A stretch of 64,000 bases of DNA from Novosphingobium sp. 32-60-15 (GTDB lineage: Bacteria; Pseudomonadota; Alphaproteobacteria; Sphingomonadales; Sphingomonadaceae). Below are positions 28,301 to 36,742 of this stretch, in pieces. The notes beneath the pieces are model-generated. The model was not told the DNA's origin. It was given only the letters and a program-made list of their open reading frames with translations, and did no database searches. The position numbers and the translations under genes are program-made. Within the stretch, counting starts at the first letter, position 1. Each line of letters begins with the position of its first letter. The stretch covers positions 1 to 64,000 of the forward strand of contig NZ_NCEN01000007.1 in the NCBI RefSeq assembly GCF_002280675.1. Direction: 5' to 3'.

Positions 28301-28998
28301 GTCATGCTCTCCTGCTTTATGGCTGCGCGCGGTTTCTTTGCCACCGCAGCCGGTTTGGCCCCCTTCTCCAGAACTTTGGCCTTAAACGCGCAAAGGTCAA
28401 CCAGCCCGCAGTGCCAGCATTCGGGCGTGCGCGCTTTGCAGATATAGCGTCCATGCAGGATCAGCCAGTGATGCGCGCCGACGCGGAAGGGTTGGGGCAC
28501 ATGCTTTTCCAACCCCTTCTCCACCGCCAGCACGGTTTTGCCTTTGGCAAGGCCGGTGCGGTTGCCGACGCGGAATATGTGCGTATCGACCGCGAACGTC
28601 TCTGCCCCGAACGCGCAATTCATCACGACATTGGCGGTCTTGCGCCCCACGCCGGGCAGCGCGGTCAAGGCATCACGGTCCGCCGGAACCTCGCCGCCAT
28701 GTTCGCGCACCAGAATTTCGGCCATGGCCATCACGTTTTTGGCTTTGGCATTGAACAGGCCGATGGTCTTGATATGCGATTTCAGGCCATCCTCGCCCAG
28801 ATCGAGCATATCCTGCGGCGTCTTCACTTGCGCAAACAGCTTGCGCGTCGCCTTGTTCACACCAACGTCGGTCGCCTGTGCCGACAGCGTCACCGCCACC
28901 AGAAGCTGGTAGACATTGCCATATTCCAGCTCGGTGTCAGGCGCGGGATTCGCCTCGGCCAAGCGGCGGAAGAATTCGAAGACGTCCGCCTTCTTCAT
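28297..28998 (-). CDS. nth: Endonuclease III (DNA glycosylase/AP lyase)
   Basis: A 233-residue HhH-GPD glycosylase. Helix-hairpin-helix ALPGVGRKTANVV holds the catalytic lysine, VDTHIFRV the aspartate, and a C-x6-C-x2-C-x5-C cluster (CKARTPECWHCGLVDLC) binds [4Fe-4S]. It removes oxidised pyrimidines and nicks the AP site. C-terminal ~25 residues are a Lys/Ala-rich tail. It starts directly after dapB stops (1 nt between), and its stop overlaps the lipoprotein start, so dapB-nth-lipoprotein is an operon. Confidence 0.95.
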   Translation of the reverse strand: MKKADVFEFFRRLAEANPAPDTELEYGNVYQLLVAVTLSAQATDVGVNKATRKLFAQVKTPQDMLDLGEDGLKSHIKTIGLFNAKAKNVMAMAEILVREHGGEVPADRDALTALPGVGRKTANVVMNCAFGAETFAVDTHIFRVGNRTGLAKGKTVLAVEKGLEKHVPQPFRVGAHHWLILHGRYICKARTPECWHCGLVDLCAFKAKVLEKGAKPAAVAKKPRAAIKQESMT

Positions 28999-28999
28999 G

Positions 29000-29740
29000 T
29001 CACAGCCCCAGAACGTCCTGCATGGTATAGCGGCCCGCTTGCCTGTCCAGCAGCCATTCCGCCGCGCGGACCGCGCCCTTGGCAAAGATGCCGCGATTTT
29101 CCGCAAGGTGCGAGAAGGTCAGGCGTTCATTGTCGGCCAGAAAATGCACCGAATGATCGCCCGCCACGCTGCCACCACGCAAGGCAGCAAAGCCGATGGT
29201 GCCCGCAACCCGCGCGCCGGTGATGCCATCGCGCCCGCGCACGGCTTCGTCTGCCAGATGCACTCCGCGCCCCTTGGCCGCAGCCTCGCCCAGCAGCAGT
29301 GCCGTGCCCGATGGCGCATCCACTTTCATGCGGTGATGCGTTTCGACAATTTCGATGTCCCAATCCTCACCCAGCCGCTGCGCCGCCTCTTTCACCAAGT
29401 GCGAAAGCAGCGTGACGCCCAGCGAAGTATTGCCGGTTTGCAGCACGGGAATGCTGACCGCAGCAGCATCGACCAGCCAATGGTGGCGCTCTTCAAGGCC
29501 GGTGGTGCCGATCACGATCGGAATGCCCGCATGGATCGCCGCATCCAGATTGAACTCCAGCGCGGCAGGCGCCGAGAAATCCACCAGCACATCGCACGCC
29601 TTGGCCAGCGCAAGCGGATCACCGCCCTTGTCAATCCCGCCGGCAAAGTCATGCCCTGCTGCAACAATGGCAGCCTGCAACGCATTGCCCATTCGTCCGG
29701 CGCTGCCGATAATTCCGATTCGTGTTACGTCTTTGGTCAT
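29000..29740 (-). CDS. dapB: 4-hydroxy-tetrahydrodipicolinate reductase
   Basis: A 246-residue NAD(P)H enzyme of the diaminopimelate/lysine pathway. Dinucleotide-binding IGIIGSAGRMGNAL at the N-terminus, and the substrate motif ETHHRMKVDAPSGTALLL with the catalytic His/Lys near residue 140. Shares the pathway with lysC at 8.7 kb. Divergent from the sirtuin gene with only ~26 bp between starts. Confidence 0.96.
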   Translation of the reverse strand: MTKDVTRIGIIGSAGRMGNALQAAIVAAGHDFAGGIDKGGDPLALAKACDVLVDFSAPAALEFNLDAAIHAGIPIVIGTTGLEERHHWLVDAAAVSIPVLQTGNTSLGVTLLSHLVKEAAQRLGEDWDIEIVETHHRMKVDAPSGTALLLGEAAAKGRGVHLADEAVRGRDGITGARVAGTIGFAALRGGSVAGDHSVHFLADNERLTFSHLAENRGIFAKGAVRAAEWLLDRQAGRYTMQDVLGL

Positions 29741-29766
29741 TGCCTGCCCCTTGGTCGCTGTGCTTC

Positions 29767-30489
29767 ATGGTCCCGATGCAACACCTGCGCAATATCGTCA
29801 TCCTCACCGGAGCGGGAATTTCCGCCGAATCGGGCATTGATACCTTCCGCAGTGAAGGGGGCCTTTGGGAGCAGCACCGCGTTGAGGACGTGGCCACGCC
29901 CGAAGCCTTCGCCCGCGATCCCGACCTTGTCCTGCGGTTTTACGATATGCGGCGTGAGGCGATCCAGACCAAACTGCCCAACCCCGCCCATGTCGCGCTG
30001 GCCCGTTTGGACCGCGAATGGCCCAAACGCACTGGCGGCGAAGTCCTGATCGTCACGCAAAACGTCGATGATCTGCACGAGCGGGGCGGCGCGCTGAACG
30101 TCCTGCACATGCATGGCGAACACCTGAACGCATGGTGCCGCGCCTGTGACGCCCGCCATCGCTGGACCGGCCCGCTGATTCACCGCCCGCCCTGCCCATC
30201 GTGCGAAGAACCGGAACTGCGGCCCGATATCGTTTGGTTCGGCGAAACGCCTTACCGCATGGATGACATTTACAGCGCGCTGTCGGGCGCAGACCTGTTC
30301 GTATCCATCGGCACTTCGGGCGCGGTTTACCCTGCAGGCGGGCTAGTGCGCCGCGCGCGCGATCTGGGCGCGCAAACGCTGGAATTGAACCTCGAACGCA
30401 GCAAAGGTTCGGCGTGGTTCCACGAAACGCGGCTGGGGCCAGCCAGCGAGATCGTGCCCGCTTGGGTTGATGAATTGCTTGGTTCTTGA
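29767..30489 (+). CDS. cobB: NAD-dependent protein deacylase (sirtuin)
   Basis: A 240-residue class III (SIRT5-like) sirtuin. ILTGAGISAESGIDTFR binds NAD, TQNVDDLHERGG and HMHGEH give the catalytic histidine, and CRAC...CPSC binds zinc. The residues Y and R diagnostic for desuccinylase activity appear in FYDMRREA. It removes acyl groups from lysines. Start either MVPMQHLRN (29767) or MQHLRN (29776). A repeat-rich 390-bp gap follows. Confidence 0.92.
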   Translation: MVPMQHLRNIVILTGAGISAESGIDTFRSEGGLWEQHRVEDVATPEAFARDPDLVLRFYDMRREAIQTKLPNPAHVALARLDREWPKRTGGEVLIVTQNVDDLHERGGALNVLHMHGEHLNAWCRACDARHRWTGPLIHRPPCPSCEEPELRPDIVWFGETPYRMDDIYSALSGADLFVSIGTSGAVYPAGGLVRRARDLGAQTLELNLERSKGSAWFHETRLGPASEIVPAWVDELLGS

Positions 30490-30619
30490 AGCTAGGAAAG
30501 TCGGTTCGCGCAGAGATCGCAAAGAGCGCAGGGACAAGAGAGCACTGAGGCAGCGTCGCAAAATTATTCAGGCGTTCGTCTCCCTGAATGTGTTTGCCAA
30601 CTATCCCCTTCCAAAACCC

Positions 30620-30687
30620 CGTCATGCTGAACTCGTTTCAGCATCCATCTCTCGACAAGAACCGTCGGTTTGAATGGAGAGCTGGAC
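30620..30687. repeat. Truncated copy of the CGTCA inverted-repeat family
   Basis: Left arm CGTCATGCTGAACTCGTTTC and centre are present; the right arm is missing after GAGAGCTGGACC. The gap 30490-30876 contains this fragment, a partial GCAGAG-type arm at ~30508-30531 and the element at 30704; no gene is seen. Confidence 0.65.
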
Positions 30688-30703
30688 CATTCCGCAAAAG
30701 TTT

Positions 30704-30877
30704 AAAGGGGTTCACGCAGAGGCGCAGAGAAGAAGTGGAGACGCAGAGGGGTGATTCTGGCCGCAAGGCCGTCCAAAAATCCGACCATGCACGATACGGC
30801 TTGGTCAGCTTTAAAATACAGCTTCGCCGTCAAACCCAACCTCTCTGCGTCCACGGCGAACTCTGCGCGAACCCTTT
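30704..30877. repeat. GCAGAGGCGCAGAG-type inverted repeat, left of the MoeB-like gene
   Basis: Left arm AAAGGGGTTCACGCAGAGGC, followed by GCAGAGAAGAAG; right arm ends CTCTGCGCGAACCCTTTT. About 174 bp. Its right end supplies the stop codon of the MoeB-like gene. A second copy lies on the other side of that gene (31674-31803). Confidence 0.7.
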
Positions 30878-31644
30878 TACGAAGCCTCGCCACATCCCCC
30901 GCATTTCGCATCCTTCGCAATCCGCATCGTGCGCAACCCCGGCTTGAGACCATCAAGCACATGCAACTGGCCCCATTGCGGATCGCCCAGCGTGCTGACG
31001 CCTTCCAGCAGCACACGCATCGCGGCCATCGCTCCGAACGCGCCCACCATGCCGACCATTGCGCCCAGCACACCCATATCGGCGCAAGTATCGCAGTCCT
31101 CGGCATCAAAAGCATCGCCGACAAAGCAGCGATAGCAGGCATGGCCCGCGCGGTGTCCGGCAAAGTTGGCCACTTGCCCCTGAAACCGGCCCAGTGCAGC
31201 AGAGGTCAGCGGTATGCCTGCCGCCACACAAGCGTCCGAAACCGTCAGCCGCGTGGCGAAGTTGTCGCAACCGTCCAGCACAACGTTCGCGCCCGCAATC
31301 AGGCTGGCGGCATTGGCACGGGTGATGCGAACGATGTGAGGCGTGACCGTCAAAGCCGGATCAAACCGCGCGGCCCATGCTGCGGCAGCGGTGGCCTTGT
31401 GCTGGCCGATATCGGCCTCGGTATAGATCGTCTGGCGTTGGAGATTGCTCGCCTCGACCACGTCATCGTCGATGAGGGTCAGGCGGCCAATGCCTGCTCC
31501 GGCAAGGTATTGCAGCGCAGGCGAACCGATCCCGCCCATGCCCACAAGCACGATATGGCTGGCCGCCAGCCTCGCCTGCCCCACCGCGCCCACTTCGGGC
31601 AGGACGATATGGCGGGCGAAGCGGTTTAGGCGGTCTGGATTCAT
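30877..31644 (-). CDS. HesA/MoeB/ThiF-family adenylyltransferase
   Basis: A 255-residue E1-like enzyme. Rossmann GMGGIGSPALQYLAGAG near residue 35, the nucleotide-binding DDDVVEASNLQRQ, DGCDNFATR, and zinc cysteines CYRC with a C-terminal CGGC. It adenylates the C-terminal glycine of a small sulfur carrier (MoaD or ThiS). No carrier gene is adjacent, so MoeB versus ThiF cannot be decided. The gene is framed by two copies of a GC-rich repeat. Confidence 0.88.
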   Translation of the reverse strand: MNPDRLNRFARHIVLPEVGAVGQARLAASHIVLVGMGGIGSPALQYLAGAGIGRLTLIDDDVVEASNLQRQTIYTEADIGQHKATAAAAWAARFDPALTVTPHIVRITRANAASLIAGANVVLDGCDNFATRLTVSDACVAAGIPLTSAALGRFQGQVANFAGHRAGHACYRCFVGDAFDAEDCDTCADMGVLGAMVGMVGAFGAMAAMRVLLEGVSTLGDPQWGQLHVLDGLKPGLRTMRIAKDAKCGGCGEAS

Positions 31645-31673
31645 AATGGGCAGTTAGGGGCTGCGGGTAGAAA

Positions 31674-31803
31674 GAGGAAGGGGTTCACGCAGAGGCGCAG
31701 AGAAGAAGAAGAAGAGACGCAGAGAGGTTGTGCGGGGCCGCAAGGGCAACATCTCTCCGCGTCTCAACTTCTTCTCCGCGTCTCTGCGCGAAACCCCTTT
31801 AAT
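31674..31803. repeat. GCAGAGGCGCAGAG-type inverted repeat, right of the MoeB-like gene
   Basis: Left arm AAGGGGTTCACGCAGAGGCG and GAGAAGAAG, right arm CTTCTTCTCCGCGTCTCTGC followed by GCGAAACCCCTTT. It begins 30 bp upstream of the MoeB-like ATG and ends 25 bp from the dnaA stop, so it also sits where a dnaA terminator is expected. Confidence 0.75.
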
Positions 31804-31828
31804 CCCCTAAAACCCCCAAGAGCCCTCT

Positions 31829-33382
31829 TTAATCTTCCAACTGGCGCAATAGAGTCCGCACATCGCCGTCCATATCGGCATCGCGGGTGCGCAGTTCTTC
31901 GATCAGGCGGACGGCGTGAATCACCGTCGAATGATCGCGGCCGCCGAACTTGCGCCCGATTTCGGGGTAGGAACGCGGGGTGAGCACTTTGGCGAGGTAC
32001 ATCGCCACCTGACGGGGCCGCACAACCGCGCGGGCGCGGCGCTTGGAGGCCATTTCGGTGCGGTCAACGCGGTAGAACTGGCATACCGTCCGCTGGATTT
32101 CATCAATCGTGATCCGGCGGCGATTGGCCGAGAGGATATCGGTCAACTGCTCTTCGGCCAGTTGCAGCGATACCGGCTGGCCGGTGAGCTGGGCATAGGC
32201 GATCAGCTTGTTGAGGCCGCCGACGAGTTCGCGCACGTTGCGGTTGATCGTGCGGGCAAGAAATTCGATCACATCAGACGGCACTTGCGTGCTGCCAAAG
32301 CGCACGAGGCGGTGTTCGAGGATCTTGCGGCGCAGTTCGATATCAGCGGGCTGGATATCAGCGACAAGGCCCATCGACAGGCGCGAGAGCAGGCGCTGCT
32401 CCACCCCGTCCAGGGCCTGTGGCGCGCGGTCAGCGGCGACGACAAGGCGCTTGCCCGCGCTCATCAATGCATCGATCGTGTGGAGGAATTCTTCCTGCGT
32501 CGATGCCTTGCCGATGATGAACTGGATGTCATCGACCAGCAGCATGTCGAAACCGCGCAGCCGCGATTTGAACTCGATCATCTCGTTCGAGCGCATGGCC
32601 TGAACGAACTCGATCATGAAGCGTTCGGCCGAGCAATAGAAGATGCGCGCACCCGGCTTGTTGGCGGCAAAGGCATGGCCGATGGCGTGGAGCAGATGCG
32701 TCTTGCCCTGCCCTGTCGAGCCTTTGAGGTAGAGCGGCGAGAACTGCGGGGTTTCAATCGCCGCCATGCGCTGTGCGGCGTTCAACGCCAGCACATTGGC
32801 CGAGCCGGACACGAATTCGGCAAAAGTCAGCGAAGGATCAAGACCCGAAAGCGCGGTGTCCGACATCATCGGTGAACCGGCCATCTGGGCGGTCATGTGC
32901 GATGCCAAGCGCGGCTGCACGGCGGTTTCCCCGCCGATGCGCAGTTCGGGCAACGAGCGGCGGCGCGGGTGCACGGTGATGCGCACCTGACGCACTTCGG
33001 AACGGGCAATCTTCCAAGCAAGGCTGAGGCGATCGGCAAAGCGGTCAGCGACCCAGTTGGCGGAAAATTCGGTGGGCAGGAACAGGTCGAGCGTACCGGT
33101 TTCCTTGCAGAACGAACCGAGCTGGATCGGCTTGATCCATTGTGTGTGCAATTGCGGGCCAAGGTCCTTCTTGAGGCCCTGGCTGATGTCGGCCCAGTCT
33201 GCTGCCAGATCCAGCGCTTCCTGGTCCTCGATCATTACGTTGTCCCGCCCTTTGCGATTCGTCGTGTTGCGTTCGGCGATACCGGTCCCCGTCGCGCCGG
33301 TCCCCGTCGCGATTGTGTGCGTTTGCGCGGTCATTGCCGCGTTCACACCCTGAGCGGCGCTGTCTCTTGCAAGTTCTTGCAT
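31829..33382 (-). CDS. dnaA: Chromosomal replication initiator protein DnaA
   Basis: About 517 residues. AAA+ core with Walker A GSTGQGKTHLLHA and Walker B MLLVDDIQFI; C-terminal DnaA-box-binding domain with RRARAVVRPRQVAMYLAKVLT and FGGRDHSTVIHAVR. Domain I starts near AADWADISQGLKKDLG. The start is open: ATG 33382 gives an N-terminal extension of ~49 residues; ATG 33235 (MIEDQEALDL) is the shorter option. An in-frame 15-bp tandem duplication (33282-33311) lies in the extension. rpsT is upstream in the same orientation. Confidence 0.94.
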   Translation of the reverse strand: MQELARDSAAQGVNAAMTAQTHTIATGTGATGTGIAERNTTNRKGRDNVMIEDQEALDLAADWADISQGLKKDLGPQLHTQWIKPIQLGSFCKETGTLDLFLPTEFSANWVADRFADRLSLAWKIARSEVRQVRITVHPRRRSLPELRIGGETAVQPRLASHMTAQMAGSPMMSDTALSGLDPSLTFAEFVSGSANVLALNAAQRMAAIETPQFSPLYLKGSTGQGKTHLLHAIGHAFAANKPGARIFYCSAERFMIEFVQAMRSNEMIEFKSRLRGFDMLLVDDIQFIIGKASTQEEFLHTIDALMSAGKRLVVAADRAPQALDGVEQRLLSRLSMGLVADIQPADIELRRKILEHRLVRFGSTQVPSDVIEFLARTINRNVRELVGGLNKLIAYAQLTGQPVSLQLAEEQLTDILSANRRRITIDEIQRTVCQFYRVDRTEMASKRRARAVVRPRQVAMYLAKVLTPRSYPEIGRKFGGRDHSTVIHAVRLIEELRTRDADMDGDVRTLLRQLED

Positions 33383-33388
33383 CTTCAC

Positions 33389-33769
33389 CCGTCGCTGACC
33401 TGACTGCCTAAACCTTGCGCCGACCGATCAGGTCCCGCAGGCACAAATTACCCGTGCCCAACCACACACATGCGCAGCGGGCGACAATTGAAATGATTTC
33501 AGTGACACCGGATGACGGCGATTCCCGTCTTCGGTAGAGCCCCTGTCTATTGGCCGATGGGGGGCTTAGGCAAGCCGGGGAAGCGCAAAAAAACTGAAAT
33601 AAATGCCCTTGACTCGCCAAGCCCCGCACAAATGCATCAAGGCACTGATAAGTAATGATTTTTGATTTCGGAGTATGCGAATCGCATTGTTTCCGTGACT
33701 TGCTGCGTTTCCACACTGTCACAATGCAACATTCGGGTGTCATCGATGTATTATTACGCATGACAAACG
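33389..33769. promoter_or_regulatory. dnaA leader: A+T-richer region with GANTC sites
   Basis: No gene is seen here. The stretch is visibly richer in A+T than the surroundings. It holds GACTC at 33611-33615 and GAATC at 33679-33683; the latter is the centre of a palindrome ATGCGAATCGCAT (33675-33687). GANTC is the CcrM methylation site, known in Caulobacter to affect dnaA transcription. I found no convincing cluster of TTATCCACA boxes, so an origin is not claimed. Confidence 0.5.
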
Positions 33770-33801
33770 AAATTGGCCGACGGAAAGCCGCCGGCCAATT
33801 T
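33770..33801 (-). terminator. rpsT terminator hairpin
   Basis: AAATTGGCCGACGG and CCGCCGGCCAATTT pair with one mismatch around AAAG. Located about 75 bp after the rpsT stop on the minus strand, with a T-containing tail. Confidence 0.65.
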
Positions 33802-33874
33802 GCGTAAATGTACTATGTTTCGCTACGACGGGTCCGCAATCGGGAGCCGTGACCCGCGAATCAACGCTGACCAA

Positions 33875-34135
33875 TCAGAGCGAGGCAACCCGCTTGGTCA
33901 GGCGCGACAATTTCCGCGCAACCGTGTTCTTGTGCATCACGCCGCGCGCAACACCACGAGCCAGTTCAGGCTGTGCAGCCTTGAGTGCTTCAGCAGCAGC
34001 AGTCTTGTCACCACCTTCAAGCGCCGATTCGACCTTCTTGACGAACGTACGGATGCGCGAAAGACGGTTGCCGTTGATTTCGGCGCGACGGTCATTGCGG
34101 CGGATGCGCTTGCGAGCTTGCGGCGTGTTGGCCAT
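33875..34135 (-). CDS. rpsT: 30S ribosomal protein S20
   Basis: An 86-residue basic protein: [20 protein letters not shown] at the start and [19 protein letters not shown] at the end, both typical of S20. Length is normal. It is the first gene upstream of dnaA, an order common in Alphaproteobacteria. The ATG is preceded by AGGAACAC. Confidence 0.97.
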   Translation of the reverse strand: MANTPQARKRIRRNDRRAEINGNRLSRIRTFVKKVESALEGGDKTAAAEALKAAQPELARGVARGVMHKNTVARKLSRLTKRVASL

Positions 34136-34249
34136 GTGTTCCTGTTTCTCGTCCTGTGGCGGGCCGAACAAGCCGGGCCGCGAAAATCTTCTGGGTGGTG
34201 GCAATACACCACCGGAAAGCGGCGCCCTTAACGGTAGCGCACCGAATCG

Positions 34250-35644
34250 TCAACAGATTCGGCGCAACTCTACGCGAAGGCCATCACGCGGTTTGGGGAT
34301 CGGCCAGGCCTGCCACGACGGATCGCGGCCTGCCTGCATGGAAACCTCGTAGCGGGTGAGAATGTGACTGACCAGCAACTTTACCTGCATATAGGCAAAA
34401 TGCAGGCCCAGGCACATGTGCGCGCCCCCGCCAAACGGCACCCACGCATACTTGTGCCGCCCCGCCACATTCTCGGGCGTGAAGCGCAGCGGATCGAACC
34501 GTTCGGGATCAGGCCAGTACCGGGGGTCTGCATGGACCGCCGCAGGGCTGATTCCGATGGGCGCGCCGGCGGGTATGCAATATCCGCCGAATTCGAAATC
34601 GCGCAATGCACGGCGCGGCATGTTGGGTACAGGCGGCATGAACCGCAGCGCTTCCTTGAACGCCATCTCGGTCAATTCCATCCGCCCCAGATCGTCATAG
34701 GCCAACAGGCGGCCCTCACCGCCGGTAATGGCGCGCGCCTCGGCCCGCAGACGGTCCTGCCATTGCGGGTTCCTGGCCAATTGCCAGAACAGCACCGTGG
34801 CCGATGACGTGATCGTATCGTGCGCGGCCATCATCAGGAAGATCATGTGATCCACCACCACGTCTTCAGGCAGGAGCGTACCGTCATCACGGGTTGCGAG
34901 CGCAAACTGGCTGAACATGTCCTGCCCGGGATTGGCGCGGCGCTCACGCAACAGCTTGCCGAAGTAATCGACCATCAACCGCCGCCCGGCCACGCCCTTG
35001 CCCATCTTGGTGAACGGCAAAGGCTTGCGCACCACCCCAACCGAGGCCTGCACCATATCGACAAAGGCCTTGTTCAGAACATCGGCCTCTGGCCCCAGAG
35101 GGAGCCCCAGGAAGCTGGACGCGGCCGTATCAAGGGTCAGCGCCTTGATGGCGTCATAGAACGCCATGGAGCCGCCCCAGCGGTCCACCGCAGCGCAGAT
35201 GTCAGAGTTCAGCACGCCGCAATAGGCCCGCATCGGTTCAGGCTTGAATGCAATCGACAGGGCGCGGCGATCGGCGCGGTGGGGTTCGAAATCCATCAGC
35301 ATCAGCCCGCGCGGAAACAGCAGGTTGAGCATGGGGCCCCAGCCCTGTTCGTTCGAAAACAGCTTGTCGCGATCAAACAGCACCAGTTCGTTGGCATCGG
35401 CGCCAATCAGGTTCACCCCGCGCCGCCCGAAACTGCGCGTGCGGAAAACCGGGCCATAGGTTTCCAGCATGCGCGATTGGAAGCCCGTCGGATCAGACAA
35501 TTGCATGATCGTGGTGCCCAGCACCGGCCAGCCGTCTTCGCCGGGGATATGGTCAAGCTTGTGATCACCGCCCAGCCGCACCCAGTGGGGATTGGCGCGT
35601 TCTGTGTGGAGGTCTGCCTTCAGGTCCGGCGCGATGCTGGCCAT
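34250..35644 (-). CDS. Cytochrome P450
   Basis: A 464-residue soluble P450. I-helix oxygen-activation segment FLMMAAHDTITSS near residue 270, ExxR in FKEALRFMPP near 335, and the haem loop FGGGAHMCLGLHFA with the axial cysteine near 411. No N-terminal membrane anchor. Family and substrate are not clear; the sequence is closer to the CYP51/CYP120-like branch than to camphor-type enzymes by eye. No ferredoxin gene is adjacent. hemH lies directly upstream on the same strand (66 bp gap). Confidence 0.92.
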   Translation of the reverse strand: MASIAPDLKADLHTERANPHWVRLGGDHKLDHIPGEDGWPVLGTTIMQLSDPTGFQSRMLETYGPVFRTRSFGRRGVNLIGADANELVLFDRDKLFSNEQGWGPMLNLLFPRGLMLMDFEPHRADRRALSIAFKPEPMRAYCGVLNSDICAAVDRWGGSMAFYDAIKALTLDTAASSFLGLPLGPEADVLNKAFVDMVQASVGVVRKPLPFTKMGKGVAGRRLMVDYFGKLLRERRANPGQDMFSQFALATRDDGTLLPEDVVVDHMIFLMMAAHDTITSSATVLFWQLARNPQWQDRLRAEARAITGGEGRLLAYDDLGRMELTEMAFKEALRFMPPVPNMPRRALRDFEFGGYCIPAGAPIGISPAAVHADPRYWPDPERFDPLRFTPENVAGRHKYAWVPFGGGAHMCLGLHFAYMQVKLLVSHILTRYEVSMQAGRDPSWQAWPIPKPRDGLRVELRRIC

Positions 35645-35710
35645 GGTATCTCCCGGTTCTTGCTATTTAACCGGTCAATTAACATGCCCGCCATCAGACG
35701 CCAAGCGCGA

Positions 35711-36724
35711 TTAGATCCAGCCTGACAATTCGCCCCGCACCAGCGTTTCCAGCAAGCCCATACCTTCGTCCCCATCGTTGAGGCACGTGAGCGAGGCAAA
35801 GTGCGTGCCGCCTGCCTCGAAGAAATCTTCCTTGCCGCGAATGGAGAGTTCTTCCAGCGTCTCAAGGCAATCGGCCGAAAAGCCCGGCGCGGCAATGGCG
35901 ATGGCCTTGGTGCCCTTCTGTCCTTCGGCGATCAACACGGTGTCCGTTGCCGGTTCCAGCCACTTGGCGCGGCCAAAGCGCGATTGGAACGTGGTTTCAA
36001 TGCGCAGTCCGGGGTGCGTTGTGGCAAAGCGTTCCGACACCAGCCGCGCGGTCTTGCGGCAGTGGCAGTGATAGGGATCCCCCAGCAGCAGCGTGCGTTC
36101 TGGCATGCCGTGAAAGCTCAGCATCAAAAGCTCGGGCTTGAAATCCAGCGCATCGATCTGCCGTCCAAGATCGGCATGCAGCGCGCCGATATAGGCCGGA
36201 TCATCGTGATAGGGCGGTAGCGTGCGCAGCGCGGGCAAGCGGCGGCGAGCCTTGATCCAGTCGGCCACGGCATCCAGCGCCGAAGCCGTCGTTGCACCCG
36301 AATAGTGCGGATAGAGCGGGGCGACGAGGATGCGCTCGCATCCCGCTTCCAACAGGGCATCCAGTTCCTTGGCCATCGCGGGCGATTGATAGCGCATCGC
36401 GTGGCGCACAATGGCCGCATCGCCCAGCCGCACTTGCAGCGCGCGGGCCTGTGCTGCTGTGATCGCGGCCAGAGGCGAGCCTTCATCGGTCCACACCTGC
36501 GAATAAGCATGGGCGGATTTCTTGGGCCGGGTGTTCAGGATGATCCCGCGCAATATCGGCTGCCAGATCAGCGTTGGTATTTCGACCACGCGCTTGTCCG
36601 AAAGGAACTCCTTGAGATAGCGCTTTACCGATGGCGTGTCGGGCGCATCAGGCGTGCCAAGGTTGACGACAAGAACGCCGACTTTGCCGGTCAGGATAGT
36701 CGGGTGATCAGCAGGGCGTTGCAT
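35711..36724 (-). CDS. hemH: Ferrochelatase
   Basis: A 337-residue enzyme inserting Fe2+ into protoporphyrin IX, the last step of haem synthesis. VGVLVVNLGTPDAP at the N-terminus, LMLSFHGMPERTL with the metal-site histidine near residue 200, and the C-terminal GFSADCLETLEEL block with the conserved glutamates. It lies between a molybdenum hydroxylase gene (18 bp upstream) and a P450 gene downstream; haem supply for the P450 is a sensible link but not proven. Confidence 0.96.
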   Translation of the reverse strand: MQRPADHPTILTGKVGVLVVNLGTPDAPDTPSVKRYLKEFLSDKRVVEIPTLIWQPILRGIILNTRPKKSAHAYSQVWTDEGSPLAAITAAQARALQVRLGDAAIVRHAMRYQSPAMAKELDALLEAGCERILVAPLYPHYSGATTASALDAVADWIKARRRLPALRTLPPYHDDPAYIGALHADLGRQIDALDFKPELLMLSFHGMPERTLLLGDPYHCHCRKTARLVSERFATTHPGLRIETTFQSRFGRAKWLEPATDTVLIAEGQKGTKAIAIAAPGFSADCLETLEELSIRGKEDFFEAGGTHFASLTCLNDGDEGMGLLETLVRGELSGWI

Positions 36725-36742
36725 CAGAATCCTTTGGAAGGG

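Noticed and set aside
33389..33769. Replication origin next to dnaA
   Set aside because: The region is A+T-richer but I found no cluster of TTATCCACA-like boxes, and alphaproteobacterial origins are often away from dnaA. GC-skew analysis of the full genome would decide.
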